From Paralimibaculum aggregatum (GTDB lineage Bacteria > Pseudomonadota > Alphaproteobacteria > Rhodobacterales > Rhodobacteraceae): DNA of 57,234 nt. The DNA lies in the NCBI RefSeq assembly GCF_030270585.1, contig NZ_BSYI01000032.1, positions 1 through 57,234 of the forward strand, in the 5' to 3' direction. Shown piece after piece: positions 17,075-26,604 of this stretch; position 1 is the first letter of the stretch, and each line of letters begins with the position of its first letter. The position numbers were made by a program, and so were the translations under genes. The notes below the pieces were generated by a model. The model made no database searches. It had not been told where the DNA came from and saw only the letters and a program-made list of their open reading frames with translations.

Positions 17075-17153
17075 CGGCGCCGGTTCTCCGGCGCCGCGCC
17101 CTGCCGGACCTTGGCCCGGCATGAAGGACGCCCCGGCGATGGCACGCCGGGGC
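17075..17153 (+). terminator. two strong GC hairpins after fdhAB
   Basis: The first stem, CGGCGCCGG-TTCT-CCGGCGCCG (17075-17096), has nine perfect pairs starting 17 bases after the beta stop. The second, GCCCCGGCG-ATGGCA-CGCCGGGGC (17130-17153), has nine more. Neither is followed by a T-run, so they are not canonical intrinsic terminators. They may protect the 3' end, slow polymerase between convergent genes, or act with Rho. Confidence 0.45.
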
Positions 17154-17186
17154 ATCGCGTTCGGGCCGAACCGGCGGCGGCTTGGC

Positions 17187-17429
17187 TCAGGCCTCTTCGG
17201 TGCGCTCGGGCGGCTTGCCCACCAGCGCATGGGTCACGCGCAGGGCCAGCGGATGCGCCAGCAGGACCGCGGGAACGGCGATCGGAAGCGCGATCGACCA
17301 GGCCGTGAGCCAGCGCAGCGCGAAGCCGCCATCGATGCCGGTATTGATCGCGGTGATCACCGCCGACATGACGAAGGACATGATCACGGCCATCACGATC
17401 GGGAAGACAAAACGGGTCGCGCCCTGCAT
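17187..17429 (-). CDS. DUF2798 family small membrane protein, antisense inside the fdh cluster
   Basis: 80 residues with two hydrophobic helices: FVFPIVMAVIMSFVMSAVIT (about 6-26) and a second around 45-65. The first contains the DUF2798 motif. Start chosen at 17429 because AAGGAGACC lies upstream; a longer frame adds 17 residues without character. On the minus strand AATATA (17453-17458, read TATATT) is a possible -10. It lies between the beta and gamma subunit genes but on the other strand, so it splits the expected fdhABC operon. Function unknown. Confidence 0.75.
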   Translation of the reverse strand: MQGATRFVFPIVMAVIMSFVMSAVITAINTGIDGGFALRWLTAWSIALPIAVPAVLLAHPLALRVTHALVGKPPERTEEA

Positions 17430-17553
17430 GAATGGTCTCCTTTTCGCAACCCAATATAACGCCGTGGCGCGCGCTTTCACCCGTCCCTACCGGGAAGCGG
17501 CTTTGCGCCCCGGCAATGCCCGCGGGCGCGCCGGGGCTGCCCTGCGGGTCCGC

Positions 17554-17582
17554 TTGACACCCCGCGGGGCCCGCCTCAAGCT
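17554..17582 (+). promoter_or_regulatory. candidate promoter for the gamma subunit
   Basis: TTGACA (17554-17559) is a perfect -35 hexamer; the -10 region at correct spacing (CAAGCT) is poor. Because the antisense DUF2798 gene and hairpins lie upstream, the gamma gene and its followers may need their own start. GGGAGGATACGGC precedes the ATG at 17623. Confidence 0.3.
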
Positions 17583-17622
17583 TCCGCAAAACGGACGGCA
17601 CAGCCGACAGGGAGGATACGGC

Positions 17623-18906
17623 ATGCACACGCGATCCCGCGTTGCGCCACTCATGCTCGTGGCCATGGCCACGGTTCTGTTCGCGGCCCTCGTGGGCACG
17701 GCGCTGGCCCAGGAGGGCTCGGGGACCGCCCAGCCTCCCGCCGCCGCCATCACCCTCGACGACGTGATGAGCCAGGTGCGCAGCACCGCCGGCGGCTCGG
17801 TGCGCCCGCCCGCCGATGCGGTGACCAATGCACCGGCGCAGCCCGGCATCTCCCGCCAGCGCGACGCCGAGGCCGGCGCGGCCGGGATCGAGGCACTCGG
17901 CACCCGAGGGCCGAACTCCGACACCACGCTCTGGGCCGAGATCCGCCATGGCGAGCAGGTCAGCACCCAGGCATCCGGGCGCGCGGCGAACTTCCTCGTG
18001 CAGGATGCCGGGATGAGCTGGCTCCAGCTGCGCGCCAAGGGCGGCCCGCTGCAATACTGGGGCGCCATCGCGCTCGGCGGCATTGTCGGGCTGCTCGCGC
18101 TGTTCTACCTGCTGCGCGGGCGGATCCGCGTCGAGCACGGGCTCTCGGGCCGTCTGATCGAGCGCTTCAAGGGCTGGGAGCGCTTCGGCCACTGGCTGCT
18201 CGCCAGCTCCTTCGTGCTGCTCGCGCTGACCGGGCTCAACCTGCTCTTCGGCAAGGACTATCTGATGCCGCTGATCGGCAAGGAAGCCTTCGCCACGGTC
18301 ACGCAGGCCGGCAAATGGGTGCACAACAACGTGGCCTGGGCCTTCATGCTGGGGCTCGCCTGGGTGTTCGTCGCCTGGGTGCTGCACAACCTGCCCTCGC
18401 GGCACGACCTGATCTGGATGGCCAAGGGCGGCGGGCTCTTCGTCAAGGGCGTGCATCCGCCGGCGAAGAAGTTCAACGCCGGGCAGAAGCTGATCTTCTG
18501 GAGCACCATCGTGCTCGGCGCCTCGGTTGCGGCCTCGGGGCTGTCGCTGCTGTTCCCCTACGAGATGGCGATGTTCGGCCCGACCTTCGCCAAGCTCAAC
18601 GCCTGGGGGGTCTCCGAGGCGCTGCTGGGGCGGCAGCTCGAGGCCGAGCTGACGCTGATCCAGGAGATGCAGTATGCGCAGCTCTGGCACACCATCGTGG
18701 CCTTCGCGATGATGGTGATCATCCTCGCGCATATCTATATCGGCTCGGTCGGGATGCAGGGCGCCTTCGATGCGATGGGCTCCGGCATGGTCGACCGCAA
18801 CTGGGCGCTCGAGCATCACAGCCTCTGGGTCGAGGAGGAGGATGCGAAGGCCGCCCGCAGGGGCGAGGCGCGCGCCGGCGACAGCGCCGCGACCCCCGCC
18901 GAGTGA
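17623..18906 (+). CDS. formate dehydrogenase cytochrome b556 subunit gamma
   Basis: 427 residues. A cleavable signal (1-30, ALAQ) precedes an Ala/Thr-rich periplasmic stretch, then a first hydrophobic helix (about 142-165) and the four-helix diheme core: 188-209, 236-256, 288-311 and 353-377. Candidate heme ligands are His190, His255, His356 and His370. Such subunits anchor the enzyme and hand electrons to quinone. The gene is longer than FdnI because of the extra N-terminal region, as in the FDH3 group. It is followed 13 bases later by a WD40-cytochrome c gene. Confidence 0.9.
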   Translation: MHTRSRVAPLMLVAMATVLFAALVGTALAQEGSGTAQPPAAAITLDDVMSQVRSTAGGSVRPPADAVTNAPAQPGISRQRDAEAGAAGIEALGTRGPNSDTTLWAEIRHGEQVSTQASGRAANFLVQDAGMSWLQLRAKGGPLQYWGAIALGGIVGLLALFYLLRGRIRVEHGLSGRLIERFKGWERFGHWLLASSFVLLALTGLNLLFGKDYLMPLIGKEAFATVTQAGKWVHNNVAWAFMLGLAWVFVAWVLHNLPSRHDLIWMAKGGGLFVKGVHPPAKKFNAGQKLIFWSTIVLGASVAASGLSLLFPYEMAMFGPTFAKLNAWGVSEALLGRQLEAELTLIQEMQYAQLWHTIVAFAMMVIILAHIYIGSVGMQGAFDAMGSGMVDRNWALEHHSLWVEEEDAKAARRGEARAGDSAATPAE

Positions 18907-18919
18907 GGCGCGCCCGGCG

Positions 18920-20284
18920 ATGCGGCCCGCCTTCCTTGCAATCCTGGCCCTGCTGCTCGGTGCGGGGCTCGCAGCGCCCGCCGCGGCCAACGGGCTCCTG
19001 CGGCTCGAGGGGCATGGCGGGCCGGTCAAGGGCGTCGCCGTCGCGCCGGACGGCAAGGCGGCGCTGACCGCGAGCTTCGACTATGCCGTCGGGCTCTGGT
19101 CGCTGGAGACGGGCGCGCTCACCCGCTGGGCCGAGGGCCACCGCGCCGCGGTCAATGCGGTGGCATTCCACCCGGATGGCAGGCATTTCCTCTCCGCGGG
19201 CGACGATTTCGCGCTGATCCTCTGGGAGCGGGAGACCGGCCGCCCGCTGCATCGGTTCGAGGGGCATCGCGGCAAGATCCTCGCGCTCGCGGTCTCGCCG
19301 GACGGGCGCATCGCCGCCACCGCGGGCTGGGACGGGCGCATCGGGCTCTGGGATCTCCAGGCGCGGACGCGGCTCGGCTGGCTCGAGGGGCACCGCTCGA
19401 ATGTCAACGACGTCGCCTTCTCGGCGGATGGGGCGCGGCTCTACAGCGCCTCCTATGACGGCACGCTGCGGCTCTGGGACGTTGCCGCGCGGGCGGAGCG
19501 GGCGGTGCTGGTCTCGCACGGTTTCGGCATCAATCACCTGGTGCTGGAGGAGCGGGCCGGCTGGCTCGCCTATGGCGCGGTGGACGGGGCGGTGCGGGCG
19601 CTCGATCTCGCCACCGGGGCGGAGATCGCCGATCTCACCGCCGACCGCCGGCCGATCCTCGCCCTCGCCCTGTCGCCGGACCGGCAGAGCCTCGCGGTGG
19701 GCGACGGCGAGGGGCATATCGTGGTGATCGACACCGCGCGCTGGACGATCGTGCGCGATTTCCGCGCCGCGCTGCGCGGGCCGATCTGGGCGCTGGCCTG
19801 GGACCGCTCGGGCCGGCTGCTGGCGGGCGGGATCGCCGACGAGGCGGTGCTCTGGCCGGTGGGGACCGAGGCCGGGGAGGGCGCCGACGAGGCCGCGCTC
19901 TTCGCCGCCGGCGCCCGGCATTTCCACCGCCCGCCGGAGGAGATGAGCAATGGCGAGCGGCAGTTCGTGCGCAAATGCGCGGTCTGCCACACGCTGGCGC
20001 CGGATGGCGGGCGCCGCGCCGGGCCGAGCCTCTGGGGCCTGTTCGGCCGCGAGGCCGGCAGCCTGCCCGGCTACAGCTATTCCGAGGCGCTGCTGCGCTC
20101 GGAGATCGTCTGGACCGCGGAGACCGTCGACCGGCTCTTCGCCGAGGGGCCGGACCATGTCACGCCGGGCTCCAAGATGCCGATGCAGCGCATCGCCCGG
20201 CCCGCAGACAGGCGCGACCTGATCGGCTATCTCAGGGCCAGCACCGGCCCGCGCGCCGAACCGATGGGGAGTACGTCCGAATGA
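18920..20284 (+). CDS. WD40 beta-propeller fused to a class I cytochrome c
   Basis: 454 residues: a Sec signal (about 1-24, PAAAN), seven or so WD40-like blades (25-330, with repeated GHRxxV..VAF..DGxxxxSAG..xxxxLW patterns), then a monoheme cytochrome c domain (about 340-445) with CAVCH (Cys353, Cys356, His357) and the distal Met420 in GSKMPM. It is exported and heme is added in the periplasm. Linked to fdh gamma by 13 bases, it looks like an electron acceptor or a scaffold for the formate dehydrogenase, an inference from position. Its stop overlaps the next small ORF. Confidence 0.85.
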   Translation: MRPAFLAILALLLGAGLAAPAAANGLLRLEGHGGPVKGVAVAPDGKAALTASFDYAVGLWSLETGALTRWAEGHRAAVNAVAFHPDGRHFLSAGDDFALILWERETGRPLHRFEGHRGKILALAVSPDGRIAATAGWDGRIGLWDLQARTRLGWLEGHRSNVNDVAFSADGARLYSASYDGTLRLWDVAARAERAVLVSHGFGINHLVLEERAGWLAYGAVDGAVRALDLATGAEIADLTADRRPILALALSPDRQSLAVGDGEGHIVVIDTARWTIVRDFRAALRGPIWALAWDRSGRLLAGGIADEAVLWPVGTEAGEGADEAALFAAGARHFHRPPEEMSNGERQFVRKCAVCHTLAPDGGRRAGPSLWGLFGREAGSLPGYSYSEALLRSEIVWTAETVDRLFAEGPDHVTPGSKMPMQRIARPADRRDLIGYLRASTGPRAEPMGSTSE

Positions 20285-20412
20285 AAGCCTTCCTTATCGC
20301 CGTCCTCGCCATGGCCGCGATCGCCGCGGGGGCGGATTACGCGCTCGACCACTATGCCGGCTTCTCCGCCGCCGACGTGGCGAGCGGGGACAGCGTGCGG
20401 CTCGGCAACTGA
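20281..20412 (+). CDS. 43-residue exported or membrane peptide coupled to the WD40-cytochrome gene
   Basis: The ATG overlaps the stop of the previous gene (ATGA, 20281-20284). The peptide is MKAFLIAVLAMAAIAAGADY, then a short polar tail FSAADVASGDSVRLGN: a single hydrophobic helix with a possible cleavage after GAD. I recall similar tiny ORFs after this cytochrome in Rhodobacterales but cannot name a family. Coupling argues that it is translated. It could be a small subunit of the formate dehydrogenase complex. Confidence 0.6.
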   Translation: MKAFLIAVLAMAAIAAGADYALDHYAGFSAADVASGDSVRLGN

Positions 20413-20449
20413 TCGCGCGCGCCAGGGGCCCGACGCGACCGAGGCGCCG

Positions 20450-21367
20450 GTGCTGGCGCTCGCCCTCCTGCTCGACGCCGCGCTTGGCGAGCCGGCCTGG
20501 CTCTGGCGCCGGCTGCCGCATCCCGTGGTGCTGCTCGGCCGGCTGCTGAGCCGGCTCGAGGCCGCGCTCAACCGCGGGCCGGCACGGCGGGCGAAGGGCG
20601 TCGCGGCGCTCGCGCTGCTGCTCGCCGCGGCGGGCCTGCCGGCCTGGGGGCTGGCGGCGCTGCCCGCGCCGCTCGGCCCGGCGCTCGAGGTGCTCGGGGC
20701 GGCGATCCTGATCGCGCAGCGCAGCCTCGTCGAACATGTCGCGGCGGTGGCGGGCGGGCTCGCGCGGGGGCTGGACGAAGGCCGCCGGGCGGTTTCGATG
20801 ATCGTCGGGCGCGACCCGGAGGCGCTGGACCGCCCCGGCGTGGCGCGGGCGGCCATCGAATCGGCGGCCGAGAACTTCTCCGACGGGGTGGCGGCGCCGG
20901 TGTTCTGGTTCGCCGTCGCGGGGCTGCCGGGGATCGCGCTCTACAAGGCGGTGAACACGGCGGATTCGATGATCGGCCACCGCACCTCGCGCCACGAGGC
21001 GTTCGGCTGGGCGGCGGCGCGGCTCGACGACCTGGCCAATCTCGTGCCGGCGCGGCTTTCGGGCCTGCTGCTGGCGCTGGTCAGCGGGCGCCCGGGGGCG
21101 GCGCTGGCCTGCATCCGGGCGGAGGCGCACCGGCACCGCTCGCCCAATGCCGGCTGGCCCGAGGCGGCGATGGCGGCGGGGCTCGGCGTCGCGCTCTCGG
21201 GCCCGCGCGCCTATCAGGGGCGGATGAGCGACGAGCCCTGGGTGAACGCGGGCGGCCTGCGCGATCCCGGGCCGGCGGAGATCCGGGCGGCCTGCCGGCT
21301 GCTCTGGCGCGCCTGGGCGGTGCTGTTGGGGCTTGCGGGGCTGGCGCTGCTGGGCGACGGTCTCTGA
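20450..21367 (+). CDS. cobD: adenosylcobinamide-phosphate synthase CobD/CbiB
   Basis: 305 residues of the integral-membrane CobD/CbiB family, with LLLDAALGEPAWLWRRLPHP at the start, the conserved ESAAENFSDGVAAPVFW block, and YKAVNTADSMIGHR. It joins aminopropanol phosphate to adenosylcobyric acid in B12 synthesis. No ATG lies at the family start, so I use GTG 20450; an upstream ATG (20354) adds a non-family extension overlapping the small peptide. No other cobalamin gene is in the window. Confidence 0.85.
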   Translation: MLALALLLDAALGEPAWLWRRLPHPVVLLGRLLSRLEAALNRGPARRAKGVAALALLLAAAGLPAWGLAALPAPLGPALEVLGAAILIAQRSLVEHVAAVAGGLARGLDEGRRAVSMIVGRDPEALDRPGVARAAIESAAENFSDGVAAPVFWFAVAGLPGIALYKAVNTADSMIGHRTSRHEAFGWAAARLDDLANLVPARLSGLLLALVSGRPGAALACIRAEAHRHRSPNAGWPEAAMAAGLGVALSGPRAYQGRMSDEPWVNAGGLRDPGPAEIRAACRLLWRAWAVLLGLAGLALLGDGL

Positions 21368-21390
21368 CCCTGACGCCACGGAGCCCCCGC

Positions 21391-21801
21391 ATGCCCGAAA
21401 CCACCTCCGAAACCCGCACCGACGCCCCCAGGGAGATCACCCTCCAGACCATCGCCATGCCCTGCGACACCAATGCCAATGGCGATATCTTCGGCGGCTG
21501 GCTGATGGCGCAGATGGATCTCGGCGCCTCGGTGCTGGCCCGCCGGCGGGCCGAGGGCCGGGTCGCCACGGTGGCAGTGGAGGCGATGACCTTCCTGCAG
21601 CCGGTCCGGGTGGGCGACGTGGTCTCGATCGAGGCGGAGATGCTGCGCGAGGGGCGCAGCTCGATGCGGATCGGCCTCGAGGTCTGGGTGATGCGCCAGC
21701 CGGGCAACCGGCGGATCCAGGTGACGGAGGCGGTCTTCACCTTCGTCGCGATCGACGAGCAGGGCCGCGCGCGCCCGCTGGCCCCGCCGGCGCAGCCCTA
21801 G
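21391..21801 (+). CDS. acyl-CoA thioesterase, YciA-like hotdog protein
   Basis: 136 residues with the hotdog acyl-CoA thioesterase signature: MPCDTNANGDIFGGWLMAQM, whose GDIFGGWL helix cap and Asp/Asn residues are typical of the YciA/BACH group, then VEAMTFLQPVRVGD and VTEAVFTFVAID. It hydrolyses acyl-CoA to free acid and CoA in the cytoplasm. Its stop overlaps the stop of the convergent ATP-grasp gene in the four bases CTAG (21798-21801). Confidence 0.85.
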   Translation: MPETTSETRTDAPREITLQTIAMPCDTNANGDIFGGWLMAQMDLGASVLARRRAEGRVATVAVEAMTFLQPVRVGDVVSIEAEMLREGRSSMRIGLEVWVMRQPGNRRIQVTEAVFTFVAIDEQGRARPLAPPAQP

Positions 21802-22646
21802 TCGCCGAACAGCGCGCGGCTCGCCACCGCCTCGTAGCCCGCCGGCAGCGTCGGCCGCCCGCCATCGGGAGTGTTGGTGAGCTCGCCGACCAGGACCCGG
21901 CCCCCGGCGCGGTAGAGATCGACCCGGATGAAGCCGAAGGGCGCCGCGAGGCGCTCGGCCGCCGCGATCATCTCCGCCAGCTCGGGTGGCGGCGCGGCGA
22001 TCTCCGGCCGCGGCGCCCGCCCGTGATGCGCGAGCAGCCGCCAGTCCGGCGTGAAGATCGCCACCTGCTTGTCGGCCCCGCGCGCCGAGATCACCCGCAC
22101 CAGCCGCGCCCGGCCGCCGAGGCAGAGCACCTTGTAGTCCACCACCGCGGCGGGCGGCGCCACCGGCGCCTCGGCGAGCACGCCGGGGGTGAGCCCGAGA
22201 TAGTTCCGCTCGCGCGAGAGCCAGTAGTGGTTCTGGGCGAGCCAGCCGCGGATCTCGGCGATCTGCTCCGGGCCGGCCGGTGCCTCGAGATGGATCCACC
22301 GCCCGGAGCAATGCGTGGGCTTGACCACCGAGGGCCAGGGGATCGCCGCCGCCACCACCTCGTGCGGCCTGCGGAAGACCGCCAGCGTCTCCGGGCAGGC
22401 ATCGCGGCCGAGCACCTGGCGGACATGCGCCTTGGCCAGCAGCTTGTCGCTCACGCGGATGCGCAGCGGGTCCTCCAGCTCGCGGGTCTTCACGGCATGG
22501 ATCAGGTCGCGATAGCGCCGGGCGGGAAACCGCGGCACGGCGCCGTAGTCATGGACATACATCGCCCAGGCCACCGCGCGGTCGATGCCGCGCCAGGGCG
22601 GCAGGCGCCGGAGCACCCAGCGCACCGGGACCTTGTACCACGCCAT
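21798..22646 (-). CDS. TupA-like ATP-grasp fold protein
   Basis: 282 residues. The segments LAKAHVRQVLG, PSVVKPTHCSGR, and FGFIRVDLYRAGGRVLVGELTNTPDGG (the ATP-grasp metal-binding end) fit the TupA-like ATP-grasp family used in polysaccharide or teichuronopeptide-type synthesis. No glycosyltransferase lies near, so the pathway is open. The start at 22646 is 46 bases from the divergent parC. Its last codons overlap the thioesterase stop. Confidence 0.72.
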   Translation of the reverse strand: MAWYKVPVRWVLRRLPPWRGIDRAVAWAMYVHDYGAVPRFPARRYRDLIHAVKTRELEDPLRIRVSDKLLAKAHVRQVLGRDACPETLAVFRRPHEVVAAAIPWPSVVKPTHCSGRWIHLEAPAGPEQIAEIRGWLAQNHYWLSRERNYLGLTPGVLAEAPVAPPAAVVDYKVLCLGGRARLVRVISARGADKQVAIFTPDWRLLAHHGRAPRPEIAAPPPELAEMIAAAERLAAPFGFIRVDLYRAGGRVLVGELTNTPDGGRPTLPAGYEAVASRALFGD

Positions 22647-22692
22647 GCCTGCCCCCCTTTTCGCGCCGCCGAACACGCGCTACACGAGACCC

Positions 22693-25026
22693 ATGTCCGA
22701 CACACCCGATGACGCCGAGATTGAGCGCGAGATCCCGGAAAGCCTCGCCCGCGCGCTGGGCGACCGCTATCTGACCTATGCGCTCTCCACCATCATGCAC
22801 CGCGCGCTGCCGGATGCCCGCGACGGGCTGAAGCCGGTGCACCGGCGCATCCTCTACGCGATGCGCAACCTCAACCTCTCGCCGACCAGCGCCTTCCTGA
22901 AATGCGCCAAGATCTCCGGCGATACCATGGGCGACTTCCACCCCCACGGGAACCAGGCGATCTATGACGCGCTGGTGCGCCTCGCGCAGGATTTCGCGCA
23001 GCGCTACACGCTGGTGCAGGGCCAGGGCAATTTCGGCAACATCGACGGCGACGGCGCCGCCGCCGAGCGCTACACCGAGGCGCGGCTGACCGATGTCTCG
23101 ATGGCGCTGCTCGACGGGCTCGACGAGAACGCGGTCGATTTCAAGCCGAACTACGATGGCCGCAAGGAGGAGCCGGAGGTCCTGCCGGCGGCCTTCCCCA
23201 ACCTGCTGGCCAATGGCTCGACAGGCATCGCGGTGGGCATGGCGACCTCGATCCCGCCGCACAATGCCGGCGAGGTCTGCGACGCGCTGCTGCACATGAT
23301 CAGGCGCCCCGAGGCGACCCTCGAGAAGCTGCTCGAGCACATGCCGGGGCCGGACTTTCCCACCGGCGGCGTGCTGGTCGAGACGCCGGAGAGCATCCGC
23401 GAGGCCTATCGCACCGGGCGCGGCGGCTTCCGCCTGCGCGCCGCCTGGCACCGCGAGGATACCGGCCGCGGGCAGTGGCAGGTGGTGGTCACCGAGATCC
23501 CCTACCAGGTCTCGAAATCCAAGCTGATCGAGCGGCTGGCCGATCTCGTCACCGCCAAGAAGGCGCCGGCGCTGGCGGATGTGCGCGACGAATCCACCGA
23601 TGTCGTGCGCATCGTGCTGGAGCCGCGCTCGCGCGGGATCGAGCCGGCGATGATGATGGAGACGCTGTTCAAGCTGTCGGAGCTGGAGACCCGGTTCCCG
23701 CTCAATCTCAACGTGCTGATCGACGGGCGCACGCCCAAGGTCTGCTCGCTGCCGGAGGTGCTGCGCGCCTTCCTCGATCACCGCCGCGATGTGCTGCAGC
23801 GCCGCTCGCGCCACCGGCTGGCCAAGATCGCGGCCCGGCTCGAGGTGCTCGAGGGCTACATCATCGCCTTCCTCAACCTCGACCGGGTGATCGAGATCAT
23901 CCGCGGCGAGGACGAGCCGAAGCCGGCGCTGATCGCCGAGGACTGGGGCACGGCCGGGACCGGCCCGGTGCATCTCACCGAGCCGCAGGCCGAGGCGATC
24001 CTCAACATGCGGCTGCGCAGCCTGCGCCGGCTCGAGGAGATGGAGCTGCGCAAGGAACGCGACGCGCTGACCGCCGAGCAGGGCGAGCTCGAGGCGCTGC
24101 TGGCCTCCGAGGAGCTGCAATGGACGCGGATCAGCGAGGAGATCCGCGACATCCGCAAGCGCTTCGGGCCGCCGCCGAAGCTCCGCGGGCTGCGCTCGGC
24201 CGAGGACATCACCGCCGCCCGCGTCGCCGAGCAGCCCTATCCGATGGGCGCGCGGCGCACCGCCCTCGAGGCCGCGCCGGCGATCGACGAGGTGCCGCCC
24301 GAGGCGCTGATCGAGCGCGAGCCGATCACCGTGGTGTGCTCGCGCGAGGGCTGGATCCGTGCGCTGAAGGGCCACCAGCCGCTCGATGCGGAGGTGAAGT
24401 ATCGCGACGGCGACGCGCCGCTCTTCGTCTTCCATGCCCAGACCACCGACAAGCTGATCGCCATGGCCGAGGGCGGGCGGGTCTACACCATCGGCGCCGA
24501 CCGGCTGCCCGGCGGGCGCGGCCTCGGCGAGCCGATCCGGCTGATGGTGGATCTCTCCAACGACGACCGGCTGCTGGCGCTGTTCGTGCACCGGCCGGGC
24601 GGGCGGCGGCTCGTCGCCTCCACCGCCGGCGAGGGCTTCCTGACGCCGGAGGACGGGCTGATCACCCAGACCCGCACCGGCCGCCAGCTGATGACGCTGA
24701 AGGACGGCGCGACCGCCCGGATCTGCCGCGCCGTGGGCGAGGGGCACGACCATGTCGGCGTCACCGGCGAGAACCGCAAGATGCTGGTCTTCCCGCTCGA
24801 CGAGCTGCCCGAGATGGCCCGCGGCAAGGGCGTGCGCCTGCAGAAGTACCGCGATGGCGGGCTTGCCGATGCGATCACGCTGCGGCTGGCGGACGGGCTC
24901 TCCTGGCCGGACAGCGCCGGGCGCACCCGCAGCGAGCCCGATCTCGGCCCCTGGCTCGGCAAGCGCGCCGCGCCCGGCCGGATGGCGCCGCGCGGCTTCC
25001 CGAGGGACAACCGCTTCCCCGAGTAA
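22693..25026 (+). CDS. parC: DNA topoisomerase IV subunit A
   Basis: 777 residues. The breakage-reunion domain is complete, with [11 protein letters not shown], the quinolone-region-like [18 protein letters not shown] and the catalytic Tyr127 in [10 protein letters not shown], followed by a coiled coil and a short C-terminal propeller (about 500-750). The length and degenerate C-terminus fit ParC rather than GyrA. It decatenates daughter chromosomes with ParE, encoded at 38819-40804. The start at 22693 is the family start. Confidence 0.95.
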   Translation: MSDTPDDAEIEREIPESLARALGDRYLTYALSTIMHRALPDARDGLKPVHRRILYAMRNLNLSPTSAFLKCAKISGDTMGDFHPHGNQAIYDALVRLAQDFAQRYTLVQGQGNFGNIDGDGAAAERYTEARLTDVSMALLDGLDENAVDFKPNYDGRKEEPEVLPAAFPNLLANGSTGIAVGMATSIPPHNAGEVCDALLHMIRRPEATLEKLLEHMPGPDFPTGGVLVETPESIREAYRTGRGGFRLRAAWHREDTGRGQWQVVVTEIPYQVSKSKLIERLADLVTAKKAPALADVRDESTDVVRIVLEPRSRGIEPAMMMETLFKLSELETRFPLNLNVLIDGRTPKVCSLPEVLRAFLDHRRDVLQRRSRHRLAKIAARLEVLEGYIIAFLNLDRVIEIIRGEDEPKPALIAEDWGTAGTGPVHLTEPQAEAILNMRLRSLRRLEEMELRKERDALTAEQGELEALLASEELQWTRISEEIRDIRKRFGPPPKLRGLRSAEDITAARVAEQPYPMGARRTALEAAPAIDEVPPEALIEREPITVVCSREGWIRALKGHQPLDAEVKYRDGDAPLFVFHAQTTDKLIAMAEGGRVYTIGADRLPGGRGLGEPIRLMVDLSNDDRLLALFVHRPGGRRLVASTAGEGFLTPEDGLITQTRTGRQLMTLKDGATARICRAVGEGHDHVGVTGENRKMLVFPLDELPEMARGKGVRLQKYRDGGLADAITLRLADGLSWPDSAGRTRSEPDLGPWLGKRAAPGRMAPRGFPRDNRFPE

Positions 25027-25053
25027 CCGCGGAGCGCATTGCCGCATGGCGCG

Positions 25054-25075
25054 CCGGGGCGGACAGTCGCCCCGG
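25054..25075 (+). terminator. hairpin after parC
   Basis: CCGGGGCG-GACAGT-CGCCCCGG is a perfect 8-bp stem 28 bases beyond the parC stop. There is no T-run after it (GCATTCTG), so it may need Rho or only stabilise the 3' end. Confidence 0.4.
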
Positions 25076-25077
25076 GC

Positions 25078-25453
25078 ATTCTGAAACTATCCAGAATCAG
25101 GATTTATCTGCGATGCACGCCCCGTTACTTGAAGGTGGCCACTCTACCTATGGTTGTATTCCCGATTTAAGACGGCGTTGTCGCAATTTGCCGGCCTTTT
25201 CTCATAATTGGGTCAAATTTCTGCCGCGCCGCCGCAGCATAACCAGTCCCGACAGGACGCTGTCCATGGCGTGTGGGAGAAACAGGGAGGCCGCGTGTCG
25301 AAGCGGCCGGGTACCTGCCCGCGGCGTCGGCCTTCCGGGGGGTCCGGTCGGTCCGCCGATCGCCATGAGTTGTCTGAGTTCCGCCGGGCGTGCGTAGGCG
25401 TATGTTAGAGCGCCCCACACTGCGAAAACCAACTTCCTAAATTTTTTGACGAC
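25078..25453. other. AT-richer gene-free stretch between parC and trxB
   Basis: The region is clearly richer in A and T than its surroundings (TTATCTGCGATG, CTCATAATTGGGTC, ACTTCCTAAATTTTTTG) and has uncommon codons in every frame. No ORF with family character, no tRNA and no tmRNA motif. It includes the direct palindrome GTGGCCAC and a GTCC-CGACA-GGAC stem. Plausible contents are a small RNA gene or an old insertion; the trxB gene reads into it from the right. Confidence 0.4.
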
Positions 25454-25477
25454 GCCGCCTCCCGACCGGGAGGCGGC
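25454..25477 (-). terminator. perfect 10-bp hairpin downstream of trxB
   Basis: GCCGCCTCCC-GACC-GGGAGGCGGC is a perfect 10-bp inverted repeat about 60 bases beyond the trxB stop (minus strand). On the minus strand it is followed by GTCGTC and an A-run rather than a T-run, so it is not a textbook terminator; the T6 lies on the plus strand before it. It is probably the trxB 3' structure. Confidence 0.4.
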
Positions 25478-25538
25478 TGCCGTCTGCGGCCCGCGGCCTG
25501 TGGCCGAAGCGCTCAGGCGCGCAGCCCGCGCCGGCCGG

Positions 25539-26546
<1,008 letters not shown>

Positions 26547-26604
26547 CTAGATAGGCGGCGAGGCGCCCGAGGCCAAGGGTCGCATGGCCGCGGGCGCCGC
26601 CGGC

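Noticed and set aside
22549-25047. An 832-codon minus-strand frame opposite parC
   Set aside because: It is antisense to parC, which has all topoisomerase motifs; the shadow has no family features.
25078-25453. Insertion sequence remnant
   Set aside because: No transposase fragment, terminal inverted repeat or target duplication could be seen.
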